From Fimbriiglobus sp. (GTDB lineage Bacteria; Planctomycetota; Planctomycetia; Gemmatales; Gemmataceae): a DNA stretch of 42,062 nucleotides. Numbering within the stretch: the first letter of the stretch is position 1; each line of letters begins with the position of its first letter. The DNA is taken from positions 1 to 42,062 of the forward strand of contig JANXWE010000188.1 in the NCBI GenBank assembly GCA_025351325.1. Reading direction: 5' to 3'. The position numbers were made by a program, and so were the translations under genes. Under the pieces are notes generated by a model, which saw only the letters and a list, made by a program, of their open reading frames with translations, was not told the DNA's origin and did no database searches. Below, one piece after another: positions 34,742-42,062 of the stretch.

Positions 34742-35356
34742 TCACAAGGCAGGAATTTGGCCCAGAACCATGGCGTTGAGGATGCTGAAGATCGGAACGG
34801 GAGTTCGAATGAAATATTCTGTGTTATCGACTGTGGCTTTGGCTCCATCGAGTCGCAAAAATCGCCAGAGAATCCCGGTGGTGACGACGCCATAAATTGG
34901 CCATTCGGGTATTCCCTCGGCGCGGTTGAACCGCTGTGCGGCTACCATTTCCGCCAAGCACTGCGGAATGCCGGCCAAAATGTCTTCCTTTTTGGCTTCC
35001 ATCAACATGCAGACCGGCGCTGTTAGTGCTAACTGCAGGGGATTGCGAGATAAAATGAAATCGCATCGACCGTTCAGCCCGACGGAAGGATCGACTGAAA
35101 ATTCGATCCCCGAGAAGAGGCTGATTGTATCGGGATGGCGTAGTTTCATCTCGATGAGCACCGGGGCGATCAGAAGCTCGGAACGACCTTTCTCGGTGTT
35201 CATGTTCTGTGAGAGTGGCAAGTACCGAATGAGTGTGGAAGCCAGATGCTCAGGCAACTCGATCTCTTCAACTCCCGAGAACAGATTCTCCCGTTCGATG
35301 ATCGTCAGGCCGATGTCGTGCTGGAGTTTCGAGATTGTGAAATCGCTGTAGGCCAT
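34742..35356 (-). CDS. PD-(D/E)XK-nuclease-like protein downstream of nuoH
   Basis: This 204-aa soluble protein has GRCDFILSRNP followed about 14 residues later by LMEAKKED, fitting the D-xn-E-x-K core of PD-(D/E)XK nuclease-like folds, with an acidic residue upstream (FSGIEFSVDP) as a possible third ligand. Similar proteins of this size occur in cyanobacteria and planctomycetes and are annotated as hypothetical. Nuclease activity is not shown and some members are inactive. GGAG precedes ATG 35356 well. It starts 29 bp after nuoH on the same strand, hence probably in the same transcript, at the place nuoI usually occupies. Confidence 0.65.
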   Translation of the reverse strand: MAYSDFTISKLQHDIGLTIIERENLFSGVEEIELPEHLASTLIRYLPLSQNMNTEKGRSELLIAPVLIEMKLRHPDTISLFSGIEFSVDPSVGLNGRCDFILSRNPLQLALTAPVCMLMEAKKEDILAGIPQCLAEMVAAQRFNRAEGIPEWPIYGVVTTGILWRFLRLDGAKATVDNTEYFIRTPVPIFSILNAMVLGQIPAL

Positions 35357-35385
35357 TGGTCTCTCCGTGTGAGGTCAAAATTATT

Positions 35386-36549
35386 CTATGCCCGCTTCCA
35401 CTCGCCTGGCACAGGCCGGAACAAACTCAGCCCCACGCCCAGCGCGAAGAGCACCGAGGCGCCCGCCAGTACGTAGCGGGTCTCTTCGCCGATGGCCGAA
35501 GCCAAGTAGAGTTGCCAGAGTCCGACCCCGATCACCAGGGCACAACCGATCGGCAGGAAGTATTTCAGGCAGGTCATCATGACCTGGTCGATGCGCAAGC
35601 GTGGCAGGCTCCAGCGCAGCCACATCATCACCAAGATCAGCAGGGTGCTCTTGCCGATGATGACGCCCGAATTCAGCAAGTTCCCCCACCAGTAGCCCAA
35701 GCGTTCGGTCGGTTCGAAGGGGAGAAATCCCGTGTGCCAGCCGCCGAGGAAGAGCAGCACGGCCAAGCTGCTGACGGCGAACATGCTGCCGTATTCGGCG
35801 AGGAAGAAGAAGCTCCACCGCAGTCCGCTGTACTCGGTGTGGAACCCGGCCACGAGTTCGCTCTCGGCCTCGGCGAGGTCGAAGGGTGCCCGCTTGCAAC
35901 TGGCCGTGGCGGTGATGAAGAACAGGAAGAACGCGACGAAACTGAACGGGTCGTGAAAGACCGCCCAGTTCCAGAACCAGCCGGTCTGCTGTTGACCCAT
36001 GAGCGTCAAACTCAGCGTGCCCGAGACACAAATCGGCACGACGACACTGAGCGAGCGTGGCACTTCATAACTGACAACTTGCGCCGCTTCGCGGATGCCA
36101 CCGAAGAGCGACCATTTGCTACCCGATGCGTACCCCGCGAGCATGACGCCGAACACTTCGCTCGAAAGTACGGCCAAAACGAAGAAGACGGCGATCGACA
36201 AATCTTGTGAGACTAATCCGTTGCCGAACGGGAGAGCGAGAAAACCGCAGAACGCGGCGCAAAATGCCAGATAGGGTGCGATTCTGAACAGGAACGAATC
36301 GGCCACGGCGGGTGTGGTGTCTTCTTTGGTGAGGAGTTTAATCCCGTCAGCAAGGGACTGCAACAATCCAAACGGGCCGGTGCGGGTTGGCCCGAGGCGG
36401 TCTTGCATCCGGGCCGAGACTTTCCGTTCGGCCCAAATGTAAAGCAGTGCCGAGGCACCCATGAAGCTGATGACCAGCGCGGCTGCCAGGAGTGCCAACA
36501 CAATGACCACTAACCAACTGGGCAGGTATTCCGATAGAAGTTCAGTCAT
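35386..36549 (-). CDS. nuoH: NADH-quinone oxidoreductase subunit H
   Basis: This 387-aa membrane subunit of complex I lies next to the quinone chamber. Signatures are AERKVSARMQDRLGPTRTGP with the quinone-side loop, LLQSLADGIKLLTKEDTTP, ASGSKWSLFGGIREAAQVVSYEVP and RAPFDLAEAESELVAGFHTEYS, which carries the coupling Glu and Asp residues. It is longer than E. coli NuoH (325 aa) by insertions around TLMGQQQTGWFWNWAVFHD and the C-terminus. The start is ATG 36549. The 90 bp divergent gap to the 36640 gene must hold its promoter. No nuoI follows, which normally accompanies nuoH. Confidence 0.95.
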   Translation of the reverse strand: MTELLSEYLPSWLVVIVLALLAAALVISFMGASALLYIWAERKVSARMQDRLGPTRTGPFGLLQSLADGIKLLTKEDTTPAVADSFLFRIAPYLAFCAAFCGFLALPFGNGLVSQDLSIAVFFVLAVLSSEVFGVMLAGYASGSKWSLFGGIREAAQVVSYEVPRSLSVVVPICVSGTLSLTLMGQQQTGWFWNWAVFHDPFSFVAFFLFFITATASCKRAPFDLAEAESELVAGFHTEYSGLRWSFFFLAEYGSMFAVSSLAVLLFLGGWHTGFLPFEPTERLGYWWGNLLNSGVIIGKSTLLILVMMWLRWSLPRLRIDQVMMTCLKYFLPIGCALVIGVGLWQLYLASAIGEETRYVLAGASVLFALGVGLSLFRPVPGEWKRA

Positions 36550-36639
36550 GAGAATAATCCGGCCCGAAAGAAGTATCGATTCTCGGCTTTCGATTCAGCC
36601 GAATTCGCTATAGTTCGTAGGTCGTAACTATCACACGCA

Positions 36640-37389
36640 ATGAATGCGCCCATCATGTCGTTGCCGGCACTGACCGAACAAGACTGGTTCCGCTCGGCGG
36701 ATCCAATTGTTCTTCTCGATCATTTGTTCCCGATGCACGGGTTCCACAGCACGCCCGAACAGCCCCGCAAGTTGCGGCTGTATTACGCGGCCTGCGCCCG
36801 CCGGGCGTATCGCCGGCTCAATACCATCCAGAGGGGATTGCTCGAAGCCGCTGAACTTCTAGCGGATGGATTGCTTCCGGAGGGCAGCCTGCCAGACATC
36901 TTAGAAATGTGCGAAGACACGGCGAATGGGAACATGCTTCAAGCTCAGGAACTCCGCAAACTCGGTGAGCTTTTGGGGTGCGATCCCACGGCATGGGAAA
37001 ACAAAAACCCGGCCACAGACTCGAACGAGATTCAAGAGCTTGGACGCTTGGTCTTTCAGCCGTTCCACGACATTATTCCCGCAACTCTGCGGGTGTCGCG
37101 TCCTCTGCACTCCGCAGATATTGTCCGCGAAGTCTTTGCGAACTCATTCCGAACACCGTGGTGGCAGAACGAATGGCGTACAGCGAACACCTTGGGAATC
37201 GCCCAAAAGATGTACGAATCGCGTCAGTTTCAGGCGATGGGCGAATTGGCCGACGCACTCGAGGAATCGGGCTGCCAAGATCGTGAGATTTTACTCCATT
37301 GCCGCGAACAGAACGAGCAACACTACCGCGGCTGCTGGGTGGTCGATTGGATCCTCGACACCAAGAACCACTATTTGGGTTTGCAGTAA
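36640..37389 (+). CDS. Gemmata-type paralogue family protein (GCWVVD)
   Basis: This 249-aa protein belongs to a paralogue family I recognise from Gemmata-like genomes: LTEQDWFRSADPIVLLDHL at the start, LRLYYAACARRAYRRL, a helical middle, and the C-terminal signature AIAQKMYESR-type helix (here IAQKMYESRQFQAMGELADA), ALEESGCQDREILLHCRE and GCWVVDWIL. Members are usually annotated as hypothetical; the function is unknown. There is no signal peptide. The ATG at 36640 is used. An inner ATG at 36655 would cut five residues. It is divergent from nuoH, and its last 19 bases overlap the convergent prenyltransferase-like gene. Confidence 0.75.
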   Translation: MNAPIMSLPALTEQDWFRSADPIVLLDHLFPMHGFHSTPEQPRKLRLYYAACARRAYRRLNTIQRGLLEAAELLADGLLPEGSLPDILEMCEDTANGNMLQAQELRKLGELLGCDPTAWENKNPATDSNEIQELGRLVFQPFHDIIPATLRVSRPLHSADIVREVFANSFRTPWWQNEWRTANTLGIAQKMYESRQFQAMGELADALEESGCQDREILLHCREQNEQHYRGCWVVDWILDTKNHYLGLQ

Positions 37390-38501
37390 CTCAAAGCCAT
37401 GAGGGCGTAGCCGGAAACGAGGTTCGGGTCGCCTTCCATCCAACGATCCGTGGGGTTGGTCCAAGTGCCGTCTTTGGTCTGCTTCTTTTCAATGGCCCGG
37501 AACAAGTCGGTTCGCCAGTCGTGCTTGGCACCTTTATCGTCGATGAACTCATCTTCGCCTAGCAAATCGAGCGTCTTGGCCATGGTGTGGTAGTAGTAGA
37601 ATAATCCCCGTGCTGCGAGTTGCGGCGGCATCCCCGGATTCGCTTCCACCGAGTAATTTTTCCGGAGCCAGGCCAGTGCCCCCTTCACCCGTGGATCATC
37701 CTTGGCCACCCCTGCGTAAATCATGCTCTTGACCCCGGCGTAGGTCATGCTGCCATAACCCGTGAGCGGGGCGTTCGCTTCGTCGCTGGTTTTGGTCGAG
37801 CCACCCCCGGCGGCACTGTAAATGAATCTGCCATCGTTGATCTTCCCGGCCCACGGCATGGTGTTGAATTCGCTTTTCAAATTCTGGCACCGGCTCACGA
37901 ATACCACCACTTTTTTGAACGCGTCGTCGTCCTTGGCGATCCCGGCATCGCGGAGGGCATCGATGAAAAACTGGGTATTGCTGAGGTCGGGTCGCGATTT
38001 GCTGTCGTACCCCGCGCCGCCGTAAAACTCGTCTTCGGGCTTTTTGCCTTCGCCGTCGTCCCACTGGAGTTTTTTGAGGTACCCGGCAGCGTTCCCAATC
38101 ACTTTCTTGTATTTCTCCTCTTTTTTGGCGGCGGCCAACGCCATCACATTCACGCTCGTCACATAGTTTTTCAAGCCGTCTTTTGGGTTGTCCCCGGCGA
38201 TATGGCCTTCTTTTTCGTTGATGAGACTCTCGATGTATTTCAGCCCTTTGGCCGTCGGTTCGATCTCCGGGCCGACGCCGCAATCGATGAGTGCTTTCAC
38301 GACGATTCCGCTCACGCCAATGCTCTTGGCTGTGCTCCAACCTCCGTCGTCGTCCTGGCTCTTCTTGAGGGCCGCCACGGCTTGATCGACGACAGCTTGC
38401 CACTCAACCTTGGTCGGCTTGCGAGCCTCAGGTTGAGCCTGCACAGACGAAACCAGAAAGGTGAACAAAGCAACAAGTGGGAATCGGATTTTTTTGAACA
38501 C
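37371..38501 (-). CDS. Exported squalene-cyclase/prenyltransferase-repeat protein
   Basis: This 376-aa exported protein has a signal peptide (FPLVALFTFLVSSVQAQ). The mature part shows repeats of the squalene-hopene cyclase/prenyltransferase alpha-alpha barrel with QW-like motifs: ALKKSQDDDGGWS, LKKLQWDDGEG, LAWLRKNYSVEANPG, and KKQTKDGTWTNPTDRW with VSGYALMAL at the end. The catalytic DxDD box of true cyclases is not apparent (a DDDGG occurs in the first QW motif), so a binding or terpenoid-unrelated role is likely. Planctomycete genomes carry many such secreted forms. GTG 38501 follows GGAGA; the frame to 38561 has no ribosome site. Confidence 0.8.
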   Translation of the reverse strand: MFKKIRFPLVALFTFLVSSVQAQPEARKPTKVEWQAVVDQAVAALKKSQDDDGGWSTAKSIGVSGIVVKALIDCGVGPEIEPTAKGLKYIESLINEKEGHIAGDNPKDGLKNYVTSVNVMALAAAKKEEKYKKVIGNAAGYLKKLQWDDGEGKKPEDEFYGGAGYDSKSRPDLSNTQFFIDALRDAGIAKDDDAFKKVVVFVSRCQNLKSEFNTMPWAGKINDGRFIYSAAGGGSTKTSDEANAPLTGYGSMTYAGVKSMIYAGVAKDDPRVKGALAWLRKNYSVEANPGMPPQLAARGLFYYYHTMAKTLDLLGEDEFIDDKGAKHDWRTDLFRAIEKKQTKDGTWTNPTDRWMEGDPNLVSGYALMALSYCKPK

Positions 38502-38798
38502 GAAATTCTCCAAGAAGGTGGCGAAATGACTTTTCGGGCAACTGCAATGCCAATTGTGCATGATGAACGAACAAGTTTCCAGCTTTTGGGAATCAACCTG
38601 AGTCGCATTCTCAGAAACGAGAATGTTTCGACCGCGAGAAGCCGTTATTTCTCATCATCTGCTTGCGGTTCACTATTCATGGCGATGACGCTAGTTCGGT
38701 ACTCTTTTTGCATCGTCAGCGGTGTCCACTTGAGGTTCAGCTGCTAAAACGCACTACCACAAGCAACGGAATATCATCGTCCGACGGCGAAAGCGATT

Positions 38799-39134
38799 AT
38801 GGACAACACTCCCGCAACGGCTCCGGCAATTCAGAAAACCACACCGATTACTCATACGACTCGCCGCGCGATTGCGACGTCGTCGATGACGCTGGGTGTC
38901 TGGTCTTGCTTGGTGTTTTGGTGGTATCCGTTCGGCATGATGGTCGGCCTCGCCGCGAGCGCGATGGCGATGACGTCGATCATGCTCGGGTGGCGTGCCG
39001 GCAAAGAAGGGCAGCACCTGGCTTGGTTCGGGCTGTTCTTCGGCGGTTCGGGCGTCGGATTGGCCATCGCGTCTTACCGGTTCATGCAACTGGTGTTCGA
39101 AGACTCACTCCCACAATTGCCGCTACCGATTTGA
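38799..39134 (+). CDS. Small membrane protein upstream of alternative complex III
   Basis: This 111-aa protein has a polar Thr/Pro-rich N-terminus (residues 1-27), a membrane segment (SSMTLGVWSCLVFWWYPFGM) that runs into a second one (MVGLAASAMAMTSIMLGW), and a further one (HLAWFGLFFGGSGVGLAIAS), with a short acidic tail. It resembles DUF4190-like small membrane proteins. It lies 55 bp before actA in the same direction and could be an accessory of the complex, which is inferred from position only. Confidence 0.7.
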   Translation: MDNTPATAPAIQKTTPITHTTRRAIATSSMTLGVWSCLVFWWYPFGMMVGLAASAMAMTSIMLGWRAGKEGQHLAWFGLFFGGSGVGLAIASYRFMQLVFEDSLPQLPLPI

Positions 39135-39189
39135 TCGTCGATCTCGGTGGCATTTTGATATTTGCGACATACGAATCGAGGAGGCAGAC

Positions 39190-39879
39190 ATGCCCCAAGT
39201 TTTTCCTAAAGGGTTGAACATCATCGTCCGGGTGACGTTGCTCGGTCTTCCGCTCCTGCTCTCAGGTGGCGGGATTGCCGGGGCCGCGTTTTACCGTAGC
39301 GATTACACGACCGGAACGCGTGAAGTGGTCGAACAGCCGGTGCCGTTCAGCCATAAACACCACGTTTCGCAGCTCGGCATTGATTGCCGGTATTGCCATA
39401 CATCGTTTGAGAAATCGGCCTCGTCTGGCTTCCCGCCGACGAAAACGTGCATGAATTGCCACCAGCAAATGTGGACATCGGCGAATTTGCTCGAGCCGGT
39501 GCGCGAAAGCTACGCCAAGGGAAAGCCGATCTCTTGGACGAAGATTCACAACGTCCCGCACTACACCTATTTCAACCACAGCATCCACGTGGCCAAGGGC
39601 GTCGGTTGCGTGTCGTGCCACGGCCAAATCGACCAGATGAACTTGGTGTTCCAGTCGAAAACGCTGCTGATGGAGTGGTGCCTCGATTGCCACCGGAACC
39701 CGGAGAAGAATCTTCGGCCAACGGACGAGATCACCAACATGCTTTTCAAGGCGTCGATGGTCGAGAACAAGAAGACCGGCGAGCCGCACACGCAGGCGAG
39801 TCTCGGTGCCGAACTCAAAGACAAGCACATGATCCGCGAAGCGAGCGTGCTGACGAACTGTTCCATCTGTCACCGGTAA
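39190..39879 (+). CDS. actA: Alternative complex III subunit A, pentaheme cytochrome c
   Basis: This 229-aa protein has one N-terminal membrane anchor (VRVTLLGLPLLLSGGGIAGAA, residues 14-34) and five CxxCH heme sites: Cys-66 to His-70, 87-91, 140-144, 164-168 and 224-228. Extra His residues (SHKHHVS, HIN/HYT) are probable distal ligands. ActA of alternative complex III carries electrons from quinol oxidation to periplasmic acceptors; quinol:acceptor oxidoreductases of this kind replace bc1 in many bacteria. The start ATG 39190 follows GAGGCAG at 5 bases. The gene leads the operon with actB 57 bp later. Confidence 0.9.
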   Translation: MPQVFPKGLNIIVRVTLLGLPLLLSGGGIAGAAFYRSDYTTGTREVVEQPVPFSHKHHVSQLGIDCRYCHTSFEKSASSGFPPTKTCMNCHQQMWTSANLLEPVRESYAKGKPISWTKIHNVPHYTYFNHSIHVAKGVGCVSCHGQIDQMNLVFQSKTLLMEWCLDCHRNPEKNLRPTDEITNMLFKASMVENKKTGEPHTQASLGAELKDKHMIREASVLTNCSICHR

Positions 39880-39936
39880 TCAGTCGGATCACCCGAAGAC
39901 ACCCCCGGACCATTCACGGGATTTGAGGATATGCAA

Positions 39937-42062
39937 ATGCCCCCCGAACACGCCAGCCAGACTGCGACGGCCGAACCCGAGTTCTGGCAATCCGTCGACC
40001 AATGGATGGACACGCCCCAGTTCCGTGAGATGCTCCAGAATGAGTTTCCGGAAGACGCTGCCGAATGGGTCGATCCCGTCAGTCGCCGCAAGTTCCTCAG
40101 CCTGATGGGCGCCTCCGTCGCGCTTGCGGGAGCGGTCGGCTGCAATCCGTCGATCCGGCCCGCGTCGCGTCGGCAAGTGGTTCCGTACGTGAATCAGCCC
40201 GATCAAATGTTGCCGGGCGTGCCCCTCTTTTTCGCCACAGCGATGGCTCAGGCCAACGGTGTGGGTCTCGGCTTGATCGTCAAGAGTGTCGAAGGTCGGC
40301 CGATCAAGTGCGAAGGCAACCCGAACCACCCGAGCAGCTTGGGGTCGATCGATCTGCAAGCACTCGCCGCCCCGTTGAGCTTTTACGACCCAGATCGTTC
40401 GCAAGCGGCCCGGATGGGTGAAACGGCCACGACCACCGACAAAGCGATTGCCGCTTTCAAAGAAATTCTGAATCGGCAGTCCGAGAAGCCGCTCGATCAG
40501 CGTGGTGAAGGCGTTCGTCTCTTGACGGAACCGACGACCTCGCCGACGTTGATCCGTTTGATGGAAGAGTTGCTCAAACGCTTCCCCGCCGCCAAGTGGG
40601 TACAGTACGAAGCCGTGGGGAACTCGAACTCGCGGAAGGGTTTGCTGGCGGCGTTCGGCAAACACCTCACGCCGGTCTACAACTTCGCCGCTGCGGACGT
40701 GGTGCTGTCGCTCGACGCCGATTTACTCAGTGGCCCTGGCAGCGTGCGTTATGCCCGTGATTTCGGTAGCCGGCGGAAGATCAGCACGGTCGATGCGGCT
40801 CACGAACTCGAAGAAAAGAACCATAAGGCCCACCCGAATGCCGTGGGTCACTTCCACCCGCCGTGGGAGGACATTCTCGCCGAGGCGACCGAGGGCTTGA
40901 ATCGCCTTTACGTCGTCGAAGGTGGCCTCACGAGCACCGGCGCCATTGCCGATCACCGCTTGCCGCTCAAACCGAGCCAAGTGGAACTCTTCGCCCGTGC
41001 CTTGGCCGTGGAACTGAAGGTCGACGGGGTGCCGGTCGGTGCCGGTCTGCCGGAATTCGCACTCGCTTGGATCAAGCCACTCGCCGCAGACTTGCTGGCC
41101 CATAAGAGCCATGCGGTTGTGATCGCGGGGGAACACCAATCGCCGGCGGTTCACATTCTCGCCGCCGCGATCAATGCGAAGCTCGACGCGGATCACGCGC
41201 CGCTCAAGTACACCAAGCCACTCGACGCCCTCGAAGTCGTCCAGCGGTTGCTCGACGCCAATAAAGGTACCGATGTGGCGAAAGGTTGGCCGACGGCCGA
41301 CGCGGCGGACGACTTCAAGAAGCTCGTCGCCGAGATGAAAGATGGCAAAATTCACACGTTGGTGATGTCCGGTGTGAACCCGGTGTTCGATGCTCCCGCC
41401 GACCTTGATTTCCCCGCCGCATTGAACGTCGTCAAAGCCAAGAAAGGTGGTGGCGTATTCCACCACGGTTTGTACGTCGACGAATCGGCCGTGCCGTACG
41501 CCACGTGGCACATCAACGGTACGCACTTCCTTGAAGCCTGGGGCGATGTCCGTGGCCACGACGGTACTGCGGCATTGCAGCAGCCGCTGATCGCCCCGTT
41601 GTACCGTGGCAAAAGTTTGCTCGAAATCGTTGCGGCGGCCCTCGAATATCCGATCACGGATGGGCAAGCTCTCGTGAAAGATACGTGGGAGAAGTTCCAC
41701 ACCGACAAGAAGATTTCCGGCGAGACGCCGACCTTCGCCCAGTACTGGGAACGCACCGTCCGCGACGGCGTGCTCGCCCAATCGAAGAGCGACTTTCCGA
41801 ACTATCCGGCCGCGGCACTCGGTGCTGTGAAACTCGACAAACTCGCGGCGCCGGGCTTCACCCAACCGGCCATCGAGAAACTGGAGATCCAGTTCCGCCC
41901 CGATCCGTCGCTGTTCGATGGCAAACAGGCCAACAACGGTTGGCTCCAAGAATTGCCGAAGCCGGTGACGAACTTGACGTGGGACAACGCGGCGATGATT
42001 TCGCCCCGCACCGCCGACGAGTTGAAGTTCACACAGAATTTCTCGTGGACCGGTGGCGAACG
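39937..42062 (+). CDS. actB: Alternative complex III subunit B, molybdopterin-type iron-sulfur subunit (partial)
   Basis: The reading frame stays open to the window end, giving at least 708 residues. The N-terminus has an about 45-residue extension before an internal twin-arginine signal (SRRKFLSLMGASVALAG, residues 50-66) with a Cys at 69, a layout described for ActB-like MoCo/4Fe-4S proteins (TIGR04519). The visible part is the molybdopterin oxidoreductase-like domain, e.g. GVGLGLIVKSVEGRPIKCEG and NPNHP; the ferredoxin part with Fe-S cysteines is expected beyond the edge. ATG 39937 is preferred over 39931 because GAGG then lies eight bases upstream. ActB links electron flow within alternative complex III. 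Confidence 0.9.
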   Translation, partial: MPPEHASQTATAEPEFWQSVDQWMDTPQFREMLQNEFPEDAAEWVDPVSRRKFLSLMGASVALAGAVGCNPSIRPASRRQVVPYVNQPDQMLPGVPLFFATAMAQANGVGLGLIVKSVEGRPIKCEGNPNHPSSLGSIDLQALAAPLSFYDPDRSQAARMGETATTTDKAIAAFKEILNRQSEKPLDQRGEGVRLLTEPTTSPTLIRLMEELLKRFPAAKWVQYEAVGNSNSRKGLLAAFGKHLTPVYNFAAADVVLSLDADLLSGPGSVRYARDFGSRRKISTVDAAHELEEKNHKAHPNAVGHFHPPWEDILAEATEGLNRLYVVEGGLTSTGAIADHRLPLKPSQVELFARALAVELKVDGVPVGAGLPEFALAWIKPLAADLLAHKSHAVVIAGEHQSPAVHILAAAINAKLDADHAPLKYTKPLDALEVVQRLLDANKGTDVAKGWPTADAADDFKKLVAEMKDGKIHTLVMSGVNPVFDAPADLDFPAALNVVKAKKGGGVFHHGLYVDESAVPYATWHINGTHFLEAWGDVRGHDGTAALQQPLIAPLYRGKSLLEIVAAALEYPITDGQALVKDTWEKFHTDKKISGETPTFAQYWERTVRDGVLAQSKSDFPNYPAAALGAVKLDKLAAPGFTQPAIEKLEIQFRPDPSLFDGKQANNGWLQELPKPVTNLTWDNAAMISPRTADELKFTQNFSWTGGE

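Noticed and set aside
37620-38747. 375-codon plus-strand frame
   Set aside because: It is antisense to the prenyltransferase-repeat gene, which has a signal peptide, repeats and a ribosome site.
40723-41949. 408-codon minus-strand frame
   Set aside because: It is the shadow of actB, which is open to the window end and so easily overlooked.

Overview
The window is bacterial chromosome, most likely from a planctomycete of the Gemmataceae. The pointers are a protein with the planctomycete TIGR02996 N-terminal domain joined to leucine-rich-type repeats (33362-34732), a member of a Gemmata paralogue family ending in a GCWVVD-type motif (36640-37389), a Tat-exported Gfo/Idh oxidoreductase, a PEP-CTERM protein, a two-lobed cytochrome c'-like protein and an alternative complex III locus. 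This placement is inference from protein families; there is no rRNA in the window. I found no tRNA, CRISPR array or intact insertion sequence.

Positions 1-4200 look like an accessory, partly decaying block on the minus strand. It holds two small unknown proteins, an ankyrin-repeat plus SMI1/KNR4 protein, a small membrane protein, a 39-codon IS110-type transposase fragment, a VOC (glyoxalase-type) gene that lacks its N-terminal half, and a secreted-protein gene broken by two opposite frameshifts at homopolymers. From 4200 to 10800 come an unknown 335-aa protein with a structured leader, a YycJ-type metallo-beta-lactamase-fold hydrolase, a Cys-rich secreted protein facing a small lipoprotein, a secreted unknown, a cytochrome c'-like protein and a metallophosphoesterase.

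Positions 10900-25600 are mostly housekeeping: YidC insertase, a DksA/TraR-type zinc-finger regulator, an HtrA/DegP-type protease, an unlisted 43-aa membrane protein, glutamate synthase large subunit (with a near-consensus promoter), a double zinc-ribbon protein, a Tat-exported oxidoreductase, a conserved unknown, a DUF3748 (YidR-like) beta-propeller-type protein and RsmD. An AAA ATPase (25702-27360) overlaps a convergent PEP-CTERM gene.

Positions 28300-42062 are respiratory. Complex I membrane subunits are encoded on the minus strand in two pieces. nuoH is followed directly by a PD-(D/E)XK-like protein where nuoI normally lies, and then a plus-strand TIGR02996/LRR gene separates it from nuoJ-nuoK-nuoL-nuoM. 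nuoI and nuoN are not present. On the right edge the plus-strand operon begins an alternative complex III: a small membrane protein, pentaheme ActA and the start of ActB, which runs off the window. Together these would feed electrons from NADH or another donor into the quinone pool and on to a c-type cytochrome.

Recurrent architecture: six tail-to-tail gene pairs either overlap by 19-47 bp or sit within about 55 bp, and a long nested palindrome (28085-28215) resembles a planctomycete interspersed repeat.
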